DNA from: Eubacteriaceae bacterium
GTDB lineage: Bacteria; Bacillota; Clostridia; Peptostreptococcales; Anaerovoracaceae
Assembly (NCBI GenBank): GCA_902362805.1
Contig: CABIXY010000005.1
Coordinates: forward strand, 1 to 64,000
DNA length: 64,000 bases
Direction of reading: 5' to 3'
Both the position numbers and the translations under genes were made by a program. Positions 16,241 to 23,385 of this stretch are shown here, in pieces. Numbering within the stretch: the stretch's first letter is position 1; the number at the start of each line of letters is the position of its first letter. The notes under the pieces were generated by a model. It searched no databases, was not told the origin of the DNA, and saw only the letters and a program-made list of their open reading frames with translations.

Positions 16241-16267
16241 CAAAAGAATTTTTTGAAAAATACTAAA

Positions 16268-16298
16268 GAAGCGGAGCAGCTAAAATCTGCTCCGCTTC
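16268..16298 (-). terminator. Terminator of the ABC cargo operon
   Basis: A perfect 12-bp stem, GAAGCGGAGCAG / CTGCTCCGCTTC, with a T-rich stretch beyond it on the minus strand, downstream of the permease gene. Confidence 0.75.
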
Positions 16299-16338
16299 GA
16301 TATGATTGATCTAAGGATGTTTTGCTATTTGATTAAAC

Positions 16339-18831
16339 TCACTCTGTCAACCGCAATCGCTCCACAACTGGAAGGTTAACGTCAGTTTTGTAGACCCATA
16401 TAGGCACAATAAGGCAGATTAGCAACACCAGTCCAGACACCAGCACCAGCGGGATAAATGGATAGGAGAAAACAGCATAATAGGCCACTTTACTAAAAAT
16501 CATATATAGCAAGATGAAGATTGCTGTTCCAATGGTGACTGCAAGGGAAAGGGAAACGCCCCAATAATAGAAACCTTCCATAAATAGCATTCGTTTGATT
16601 TGTCGCTTTGTCATTCCAATGCTTTCAAGAACAGCTAATTCATAGCGCCGAGTATTTACATTGACAACCATTGTATTGACAAAGTTCATGACACCAACAA
16701 GCAGCAGGATCACGGACAACCCTGTTCCTAAAACCTTTGCTGTAATGAGATATTCCTGCATTTCTTCTCGCCGTTCATATCGGGATATAATATCAATGTT
16801 AGCTTGTGATGCGGTGATTTGCTTTAATTCTTGCAGTATACTTTCGTCATGTTGACCATCCGTATCAAAGGCCACGCGGAACACTCTATATTGCGGAAAG
16901 AGTTCTTTCAAAGCTGTTTGACTAATATACAAATCAGGAGCCGTCCCTCTCTCATTGCCTCCTCCTGCTCGAAACCCTTCATTCAAATAACCGTTCGCTA
17001 CAATAAAGGAATGCTGTCCGTTCTGCGTCTGGATTGTTATTTCCTGCCCCGGCTGAATAAGGTCTTCTACTGTTTTGGACAGCAGCACAACCTTTCCTTG
17101 TTCAAAGGCAGACGTGTCAATAGGCAAGTTTAAGGTTTTATTGATTTCTTCCAAATATGCACTGTCAATTCCAAAAACCCCGCTAAAAAAGTTTTGCTGA
17201 TAATTTTCTAATTTTGCCGGATCAGAAAAATCAATGCCGTTTACTCCGTCTAATGACGCAAGAAACTCGTGAAATACAGCATCGTCATATACAACATCTA
17301 CTGCTACTTGAGGATAAGGTGCATAGGTCAACCTCAAATTCTCAATGCCGTCAAGCTGACCAATCTCTGAAACCATTTCGCTGGAAATTAAATCTTCTCT
17401 TTCGTGGATACTATATGTGAGTGCAAAATCGCTTACTCCCCATTGGCTCACATAATTCTCCGGGCTTAAACCATGTAATAGCCCTGTGACGACAAGGAAC
17501 AAGGAAAGGCCGAAAAAAAGCGATGCAAAAACAAGGGTTGTACTCTTAGCATTACGAAAGACATTGTTCCATGCCATTCTGGACAACTTCATTTTGCTAC
17601 AATTTCTGGCGCTGCTCTTTGTGCTGGCTGCTGTATATTGGAGTGCTGCTATTGGTGAAACACTTCCGGCAATTTTGGCGGGCTTCATGCTTGCAATCAT
17701 AACGGTAATGAACGTAAATATGGCCGCTCCTATGAAAATAAACGGCGAAAAAGATACTTTTGTTCCCACATCAGAATTTGTTGAATACATCATATTCAGG
17801 AAGTAAGGAACAATGCCAAAGGAAACAACCGCACCAAGTAACAGACCAATCGGAATACCAATACAAGAGATTCTGATTGCCTGCTTATAGATAATTCTCT
17901 TTATCTGCCTTTGAGTCGTTCCAATCGTTTTAAGACGGCCATAGAATTGCACATCTTTTATGACAGAGACATAAAGAATATTATAAATCAGCAGATAGCC
18001 GCTAAAGGATATAAAAACTGCTAAAATTATTACAGCTAAAATAATAGTTCCACCATTTGCCTGTTCTAATGGTACAATTTCAAATGTTTGCCCTTCTGCA
18101 AAGTCAATCTCACGCCGCAATCTTTCACAGTTTTTGTCAGCATTATCATTGCCTTGAAAACGGATCATTGCCGTAACACTATTATCCAGTGATACATTTA
18201 AGCTATCCTTAAAAGCGGATGAAACATAAACATAACCACGATTATTTGTGCGCATTGGAATGTAGTCCGTATAGTAGCCCGACAGCAAAAAGGTGTCCGT
18301 GACATAATCATAGCTATCGCCAATTTGGTATGACAACACAATCTCCATCCCTATTTGCGGATCAGAAATGCCCATCTGTTCAAGCACCCATGTAGGTAGC
18401 ATAATTTCGTTTTTACTTGATGGGTAATTTCCTACAACACCTGATATAGTAGGAAGACGGTGGTGTTCCCACTCGGTATCATCTATCCAAACTATACCTA
18501 ATCTCGCATTTTGCAGTTGCTCTGTATCAACACTGCCTAAACGCTGCTGTATACCTACATCAAGGACAAGGTTTGATTTTGAAATTTCAACCAACTGATT
18601 TTCTGTTACATTTGTGATTCCGACATCAGCGGTAGTTCCCATTAACCGAATTTGTTGCATTTGGTAGGTTTCAAAGTAACTAAAACCAATACTGAATGTC
18701 GCAGTTATCATAAATGCAGTTAGCACAAGAGCAATGATTGCAAATAAATTACGCTGCCGTTCACGATGCAAACTGCGCTTTGCCAGCTTCTTTTCAATGT
18801 CACTGGTATCATTTTCAAAAGGCCATGTCAT
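16339..18831 (-). CDS. FtsX-like ABC transporter permease
   Basis: 830 aa membrane protein with two FtsX repeats. A first membrane span near 30-50 is followed by an extracellular domain to about 265 and three spans to about 395. A second unit has a span near 430-455, an extracellular domain to about 690 and three more spans. This is the double-FtsX layout of peptide/lipid exporters such as MacB- or Bce-like systems. AAGGAGGTG precedes the ATG. It lies 14 bp after the ATPase gene, and both follow the sensor kinase and regulator genes, so a role in resistance to a membrane-active compound is likely. The substrate is unknown. Confidence 0.9.
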   Translation of the reverse strand: MTWPFENDTSDIEKKLAKRSLHRERQRNLFAIIALVLTAFMITATFSIGFSYFETYQMQQIRLMGTTADVGITNVTENQLVEISKSNLVLDVGIQQRLGSVDTEQLQNARLGIVWIDDTEWEHHRLPTISGVVGNYPSSKNEIMLPTWVLEQMGISDPQIGMEIVLSYQIGDSYDYVTDTFLLSGYYTDYIPMRTNNRGYVYVSSAFKDSLNVSLDNSVTAMIRFQGNDNADKNCERLRREIDFAEGQTFEIVPLEQANGGTIILAVIILAVFISFSGYLLIYNILYVSVIKDVQFYGRLKTIGTTQRQIKRIIYKQAIRISCIGIPIGLLLGAVVSFGIVPYFLNMMYSTNSDVGTKVSFSPFIFIGAAIFTFITVMIASMKPAKIAGSVSPIAALQYTAASTKSSARNCSKMKLSRMAWNNVFRNAKSTTLVFASLFFGLSLFLVVTGLLHGLSPENYVSQWGVSDFALTYSIHEREDLISSEMVSEIGQLDGIENLRLTYAPYPQVAVDVVYDDAVFHEFLASLDGVNGIDFSDPAKLENYQQNFFSGVFGIDSAYLEEINKTLNLPIDTSAFEQGKVVLLSKTVEDLIQPGQEITIQTQNGQHSFIVANGYLNEGFRAGGGNERGTAPDLYISQTALKELFPQYRVFRVAFDTDGQHDESILQELKQITASQANIDIISRYERREEMQEYLITAKVLGTGLSVILLLVGVMNFVNTMVVNVNTRRYELAVLESIGMTKRQIKRMLFMEGFYYWGVSLSLAVTIGTAIFILLYMIFSKVAYYAVFSYPFIPLVLVSGLVLLICLIVPIWVYKTDVNLPVVERLRLTE

Positions 18832-18845
18832 AGCTTGCCACCTCC

Positions 18846-19511
18846 TTATTCCACAATCCTGCCATCCTCAATGCGGACAATCCGATCTGCAAGGCGGGCT
18901 ATGTCGTCATTGTGGGTAATCATTACAACGGTTTGCCGGAACTCCGCGCTGGTGCGCTTGATAAGTCCCAGCACCTCGGCGCTGGTCTTGCTGTCAAGGT
19001 TACCGGTTGGCTCATCGGCCAGCACAATAGCCGGTTTGGTAATCAGAGCGCGGGCAATCGCCACACGCTGCTGCTGTCCGCCGGATAGATTGTTCGGCAT
19101 ATTTTTCAGTTTATCTTCCAGCCCCAGTAGGTGAACAATTTCGTCCAAAAACTTCTGATCCACCGTGTCCCCGTCCAGCTCCACCGGCAGGACGATGTTC
19201 TCATACACATTCAGAATAGGAACAAGGTTATAGTTCTGGAAGATAAAGCCGATGTTGCGGCGGCGAAAGATGGTAAGCTGTTCATCGTTCTTCTTTGCCA
19301 GTTCTTCGCCCCGGACGATCACGGTTCCGCTGGTGGGAGTGTCCAGCCCGCCCATCATGTGAAGCAGGGTGGACTTGCCGCTGCCGGATGTTCCCACAAC
19401 GGCCACAAACTCGCCGTCCTCCACGGAGAAGTTCACACCGTCAAGGGCGCGGGTAATGTTCGGCTCTGTGCCGTAATACTTTTTCAGATCAATCGCCTGT
19501 AAAACGCTCAT
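18846..19511 (-). CDS. ABC transporter ATP-binding protein (MacB/Bce type)
   Basis: 221 aa from the ATG at 19511 (MSVLQAIDLKKYYG), with AAAGGAG upstream; the longer frame has no site. It powers the FtsX-like permease. Walker A GTSGSGKSTLL, Q-loop FIFQNYNLVP, signature NLSGGQQQRVAIARAL and Walker B IVLADEPTGNLD are all intact. It has its own predicted promoter and operator upstream (19554-19587), separate from that of the two-component genes. Confidence 0.95.
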   Translation of the reverse strand: MSVLQAIDLKKYYGTEPNITRALDGVNFSVEDGEFVAVVGTSGSGKSTLLHMMGGLDTPTSGTVIVRGEELAKKNDEQLTIFRRRNIGFIFQNYNLVPILNVYENIVLPVELDGDTVDQKFLDEIVHLLGLEDKLKNMPNNLSGGQQQRVAIARALITKPAIVLADEPTGNLDSKTSAEVLGLIKRTSAEFRQTVVMITHNDDIARLADRIVRIEDGRIVE

Positions 19512-19553
19512 ACTCAAAACTCCTTTCAAGGCTTTCTGCCTGTTGATAAGGCT

Positions 19554-19642
19554 ATTGTAAAACCCAAATGTCCGCGAAATGTTACAGCGGCCAAAAAATT
19601 TCATTGAAAATCAGGGTGAAATGTTACAACGCTCGGACATTT
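19554..19642 (-). promoter_or_regulatory. ABC promoter with response-regulator-type operators
   Basis: On the minus strand TGTAACATTTCGCGGACATTTG ends 5 nt before a TACAAT -10 (19554-19559). The two-component promoter at 21437-21469 has the same sequence and spacing. A second, inverted site (19622-19642) lies 35 bp upstream. Shared boxes in place of a -35 suggest activation by the element's own response regulator. Confidence 0.7.
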
Positions 19643-19687
19643 CAAAAAAATTTACGGCGGCAGCCGGAAATGGCCGTCCGCCGCGTT

Positions 19688-20719
19688 CTATTTTGTAGGC
19701 AGCATAATGGAAAATTCCGAACCCTTGCCCGGCTCCGAAACCACTTTGATATAACCGCCCTGTCGCGTTACGATCTCGCGGGTCAGATACAGGCCAATGC
19801 CCACGCCCTGCTGCTCGTGTACTTCTTCCTCACGATAAAAGCGCCGGAAGATAGCAGCCTGATTACTTTCGGAAATGCCCTTGCCGGTATCGGCTACTTT
19901 GATCTCCACATACATTTCCCACGGTATCACCGACACCGTAATTTTTCCACCTGCCGGAGTATACTTCACCGCATTGTCCAACAGGTTAAAGAGGGCTTCG
20001 GATGTCCACTTGCTGTCATGGGAAAAGGTCAAATTCTCCGGGCAGTCCACAGATACAGCGATTTTCTTTTTTTCCGCTGCATACACGATCCCACTCATGG
20101 CCTGCGCCACAGTATCAAAGAGGCGGCCCGGTTTCTTGTTCAACTGGATCACGCCCGTTTCCAGCCGGGAGGTTTTCACAAGGGCCTGAAAGAGAAAGTC
20201 CAGCTTATCTGTCTGGCTGCGGATTCCCCGGATAAAGTCGGTGCGCTCCGCCTCGGTCATGGGCTTTTCCAGCAGGGTGTCCGTCGCCATTTTCAGATTG
20301 CTTACCGGCGTTTTCACTTGATGGGAAATATCCGATACAAGGGTCTGTAACTCCTGCCGTTCCTCGTCCACCCGGCGGCGGTTCTCCTGCATGATCTGGT
20401 AAAGCCTTGCCAGCCGGTGCCCGATTCTGGCAAGCTGGGTTTCGCTGTCCTCTGGCCGCTGGGGCGCTTCATTCCCGGCGATCATGTGGTCTAAGGTCTG
20501 GCACAGGTCAGCGGTAAACTGCGACAGCCGCTTTCCAAACGCCTGCGTCAGTACAAAAATCCCCACAAGGGCGCACAGCAGCAGCGTCCCGCCTGTCAGC
20601 AGCACCGCAATCTGTTTTGTCACAAGAAACAGGGCTATGGTGATCCCGGACATGGAGAGGACAAGCTCCATTGCCACCCGGCCAAACAGCCGCTTTACCG
20701 AGAGGTTTTGAAACTTCAT
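19688..20719 (-). CDS. Sensor histidine kinase, likely Bce-type intramembrane sensor
   Basis: 343 aa from the ATG at 20719, which overlaps the regulator stop (ATGA). Two membrane spans within the first about 65 residues are separated by only a few residues, so there is almost no outside domain; such kinases usually sense through a partner transporter. A HAMP-like linker is followed by the HisKA box LVSDISHQVKTPVSNLK (phospho-His), the N-box LFNLLDNAVKYTP and G-boxes VADTGKGI and GIGLYLTREI. It is predicted to phosphorylate the regulator encoded just upstream. Confidence 0.93.
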   Translation of the reverse strand: MKFQNLSVKRLFGRVAMELVLSMSGITIALFLVTKQIAVLLTGGTLLLCALVGIFVLTQAFGKRLSQFTADLCQTLDHMIAGNEAPQRPEDSETQLARIGHRLARLYQIMQENRRRVDEERQELQTLVSDISHQVKTPVSNLKMATDTLLEKPMTEAERTDFIRGIRSQTDKLDFLFQALVKTSRLETGVIQLNKKPGRLFDTVAQAMSGIVYAAEKKKIAVSVDCPENLTFSHDSKWTSEALFNLLDNAVKYTPAGGKITVSVIPWEMYVEIKVADTGKGISESNQAAIFRRFYREEEVHEQQGVGIGLYLTREIVTRQGGYIKVVSEPGKGSEFSIMLPTK

Positions 20720-21408
20720 TTTACCTCGCCTCCCGTCCATTGATACCCCATGCCGTAAACGGTCTTGATGTAGGGTGCGCCGCCGTCGGCTTCAATCTTG
20801 CTGCGAATACGGCTGATGGAGGTTGTCAGGGTGTGTTCGTCCACAAACCGCTCGTCTATATCCCACAGCTTTTCCAAAAGCTGCCCACGGGTCAGCACTT
20901 GCCGGGGATTTTTACGAAACAGGTTCAGCATTTTGTACTCCATCGGGGATAGAGTCAGGGGCTTGCCGTTTAAGGAAGCCGTCTGCTCCGAGAAGTCCAG
21001 AAACAACCGCCCGTCGTCGTAAATGTCCTTGGCCGGTTTGTGGTGTTCCAGCATGGCGAACATGGCTTTGATTTTTCGCTGCAAGGCCCCGATCACAAAG
21101 GGCTTTGTGATGTAGTCCACCGCGCCCACCTCATAGCCCCGTATCTGGTCGCTCTCCTGATCGTTGGCGGTCAGGAATATTACGATGGTGTCCGGGTGCT
21201 GGGGCTTTATCAGCTTGCACAGTTCAAAACCGTTCCCGTCCGGCAGGTTGATGTCCAGCAGCACTAAATCAAATTCCCGCTGGCGGATGGCTTCGGCTGC
21301 GGTTCTGGCATTTAGGGCAGAAGTCACGCCGTAGCCGTCTGCGGTCAGGTTATAGTCTAACATCTTATTCAAAAAACTGTCGTCCTCGACAATTAAAATC
21401 TGCTCCAT
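20716..21408 (-). CDS. OmpR-family response regulator
   Basis: 230 aa from the ATG at 21408 (MEQILIVEDD), with AAAGGAAGTG upstream. The receiver domain has acidic pocket EDD, phospho-acceptor D in DLVLLDINLPDGNG and the conserved Lys of DYITKPF. The C-terminal winged helix includes LSPMEYKMLNLF and RSKIEADGGAPYIKTVYGMGYQW. It likely binds the TGTAACA...CGGACATTTG sites before its own gene and before the ABC genes, giving positive autoregulation (inference from the shared boxes). Confidence 0.94.
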   Translation of the reverse strand: MEQILIVEDDSFLNKMLDYNLTADGYGVTSALNARTAAEAIRQREFDLVLLDINLPDGNGFELCKLIKPQHPDTIVIFLTANDQESDQIRGYEVGAVDYITKPFVIGALQRKIKAMFAMLEHHKPAKDIYDDGRLFLDFSEQTASLNGKPLTLSPMEYKMLNLFRKNPRQVLTRGQLLEKLWDIDERFVDEHTLTTSISRIRSKIEADGGAPYIKTVYGMGYQWTGGEVK

Positions 21409-21436
21409 ATTCTCACTTCCTTTGCTTTTTGCAGAT

Positions 21437-21469
21437 AGTATAACAGGCAAATGTCCGAGAATTGTTACA
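21437..21469 (-). promoter_or_regulatory. Two-component operon promoter and operator
   Basis: TGTAACAATTCTCGGACATTTG (21448-21469, minus strand) ends 5 nt before the -10 TATACT (21437-21442). It has the same geometry as the ABC promoter. Confidence 0.68.
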
Positions 21470-21528
21470 AGGACAAATATATTTATCATTTTACAGCTTT
21501 TTTATGTGTACTGCAATTTTATAAAAGA

Positions 21529-21560
21529 AAGGACAGCAGTATCATCAAATTGCTGTCCTT
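21529..21560 (-). terminator. Hairpin insulating the cargo from outside transcription
   Basis: AAGGACAGCA / TGCTGTCCTT with a T-rich run on the minus strand, upstream of the two-component genes. It would stop transcripts entering from the disrupted XRE gene. Confidence 0.65.
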
Positions 21561-21614
21561 GCGGTTTATTATAGCTGGTAGTGTATAAGCGTGGGTTCAT
21601 CATATTTGGTGTGG

Positions 21615-21634
21615 TATCTTTAACTATGGGAAAC
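21615..21634 (-). repeat. Right terminal inverted repeat of the element
   Basis: On the minus strand GTTTCCCATAGTTAAAGATA matches the left end at 17 of 20 bases. The proposed GG crossover (CC on plus) is at 21636-21637. Confidence 0.8.
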
Positions 21635-21748
21635 TCCTGATTCCCAGCGGGAAACCGTCTGCCTGGTCACCGCCATCAACTCCGCCAGCTGTTCCTGTGT
21701 CAAATTCTTGTTCTTTCTTGCCTCTGCGATTTTCTTACCTATTTTCAT
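21620..21748 (-). pseudogene. 5' part of the split XRE regulator gene
   Basis: 42 codons from an ATG with a strong site (AGGAGGTGAC). MKIGKKIAEARKNKNLTQEQ begins a classical XRE/Cro helix-turn-helix that continues to TVSRWESG; it then runs into element sequence and stops (VSHS). Its continuation is at 7319-7843. In the native order the intact gene lay just downstream of the flavodoxin gene. The truncated peptide keeps most of the recognition helix but lacks dimer and effector regions. Confidence 0.88.
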
Positions 21749-21796
21749 ATGTCACCTCCTGATGACCCAATTATAACCGAGCCCAGCGACATTCAT

Positions 21797-22345
21797 CTAC
21801 CAGCTTTTCGTTTCTAAATGTAACGTTTGAATTGCATACACCAAATCATAAATGGCGCTGTAGCTGGTATAATCAGCGCCCTGCTCAATGGCTTCAATCA
21901 ATTCCTTCTCAGACTTGGTCATCTCTGAAGGATTTTTGCCAGCGATCATCTTCTTGACCACACCCATCAGACGCTTGTCCATACCGCTCACCTTAGCAGG
22001 GTCGTATCCGCCCCGCAGAAAATAGCAAGGCAGATCCTTGATTGCTTTGACAAAATTGATTTCTCTGCATTCCTGCTGAACTGCAGGTTCTTCGATATTG
22101 AGACCTACGGCAAAGACAAAGATTTTTTTGTCAGATAATTTCTTGTAATTCTTTTGTAAAAATCTGATGCCCAAAATTCCGCCAGCGTGAATAGGACCGC
22201 CAAAAACCAGGCAGTCGTACTGTTCCAGATCCTTCACCTTGCAGTCATCTTGCCGCAAAAGATCCGCACCTGTATCGCGGGCAATCCACTTTGCGTACTG
22301 CTCTGTCGTTCCGTATTTACTGGTATATATTACTGCGATTTTCAT
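21797..22345 (-). CDS. Flavodoxin-domain protein
   Basis: 182 aa. The N-terminal IYTSKYGTTEQYAKWIA is the FMN phosphate loop, followed by YDCLVFGGPIHAGGI, the isoalloxazine-contacting loop of HemG/flavodoxin_5-type proteins. It probably serves as an electron carrier or an FMN-dependent oxidoreductase subunit in the cytoplasm. It lies 12 bp downstream of pfkA and is probably cotranscribed. The substrate is unknown. Confidence 0.85.
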   Translation of the reverse strand: MKIAVIYTSKYGTTEQYAKWIARDTGADLLRQDDCKVKDLEQYDCLVFGGPIHAGGILGIRFLQKNYKKLSDKKIFVFAVGLNIEEPAVQQECREINFVKAIKDLPCYFLRGGYDPAKVSGMDKRLMGVVKKMIAGKNPSEMTKSEKELIEAIEQGADYTSYSAIYDLVYAIQTLHLETKSW

Positions 22346-22357
22346 TCCTCAACCTCT

Positions 22358-23320
22358 CTATTTGCTCAGAACACCGATCAAATCGTACATTTCCCGATCA
22401 ATTTCTCGTTTCTGCTCAAGGGCTTCGATTAAATCATAAGCTGCAATTTCACCGTCTACGGTACCGATGGCTTTGCTTTCAGAGTCATCCCGCAGCAGCT
22501 CCACCGCTTTTGCACCTGTCAAAGTGGCCAGCATGCGGTCGCGCAGTGTTGGGCTGCCGCCTCGTTGCAGATAAGATAACACTACCAATCTGGTGTCTTT
22601 GCCTGTCCTGTACTGGATGGCTTCTACCAGTTCCTGAGAAGAGACCCCTGAGCCTTCTGCGTTGATGATGATGCTGTGTTGTTTACCGCGGTTCGCTCCC
22701 ATGACGATTTTCTTGCAGAGTTCACTGACGTCGTTTTCGATCTCCGGAATCAAAACGCCTTCGGCACCGCCGGCCAGTCCGGCAAAGAGGGCGATATCCC
22801 CGCAGTGCCTGCCCATGACTTCGATGACCGTCGTCCTCTCATGAGAGGATGAAGTGTCCCGGATTTTGGTGATGGCTTCTAATACAGTATTGACTGCCGT
22901 GTCAAAACCGATGGTGTAATCCGTATAACCCAGATCGTTGTCGATGGTTCCCGGCAGACCCATGACTTTGATTCCACGTCTGGCCAGATCTGCTCCGCCG
23001 CGCAGAGATCCGTCTCCGCCGATGATGACAAGCCCCTCTATTCCGAAGGTATCCAGCATGGCCGCCGCGTGAGCCTGCCCTTCCTCTGTCCTGAACTTCT
23101 CACTTCTGGCGGTCTTTAGAATCGTACCGCCCCGCTGAAGGATGTCTCCTACAGAATTTCGGGTAAGCGCCTCTATCTCGCCGTCCATGAGGCCCTCGAA
23201 CCCTCGGTAAATACCGTATACCTCCAGACCTTCGTCAATGCCGCATCTCACTACTGATCGGATTGCCGCATTCATACCCGGAGAGTCACCTCCGCTGGTT
23301 AATACTCCTATTCGCTTCAT
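22358..23320 (-). CDS. pfkA: ATP-dependent 6-phosphofructokinase
   Basis: 320 aa, the standard bacterial length. It phosphorylates fructose 6-phosphate to the 1,6-bisphosphate in glycolysis. LTSGGDSPGMNAAIR, the ATP-site GGDGSLRG, catalytic PGTIDNDLGYTDYTIGFDTA and VIEVMGRHCG are intact. The Gly of GGDGS favours ATP over pyrophosphate as donor. It follows dnaE with a 65-bp gap that shows no terminator. Confidence 0.95.
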   Translation of the reverse strand: MKRIGVLTSGGDSPGMNAAIRSVVRCGIDEGLEVYGIYRGFEGLMDGEIEALTRNSVGDILQRGGTILKTARSEKFRTEEGQAHAAAMLDTFGIEGLVIIGGDGSLRGGADLARRGIKVMGLPGTIDNDLGYTDYTIGFDTAVNTVLEAITKIRDTSSSHERTTVIEVMGRHCGDIALFAGLAGGAEGVLIPEIENDVSELCKKIVMGANRGKQHSIIINAEGSGVSSQELVEAIQYRTGKDTRLVVLSYLQRGGSPTLRDRMLATLTGAKAVELLRDDSESKAIGTVDGEIAAYDLIEALEQKREIDREMYDLIGVLSK

Positions 23321-23385
23321 AATCTCCTCCTAATGGTTTAGCGCTCCGCAAGCAGGCAGCCGCGGCTGGCGCTAGTCCTATCAAT

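Larger units (their letters stand above)
7844..21637. mobile_element. 13.8-kb integrative mobilizable element inside an XRE gene
   Basis: The ends are defined by the split XRE gene and by imperfect 20-bp terminal inverted repeats (7845-7864 and 21615-21634, 17 of 20 matching). In the predicted circle these flank GGGA, whose central GG is the proposed crossover dinucleotide. It encodes a TnpX-type serine recombinase at one end, replication proteins (VapE, primase), iteron-like repeats, a MOBQ-type relaxase, oriT, an Xis-like HTH protein and an ABC-exporter/two-component cargo. It has no type IV secretion genes, so transfer would need a helper. Confidence 0.88.

Noticed and set aside
7848..21645. 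GA/GGGA as the element crossover site
   Set aside because: It also joins in frame (WETGLAYPE), but it does not lie at the centre of the inverted-repeat dyad of the circle, whereas GG does.
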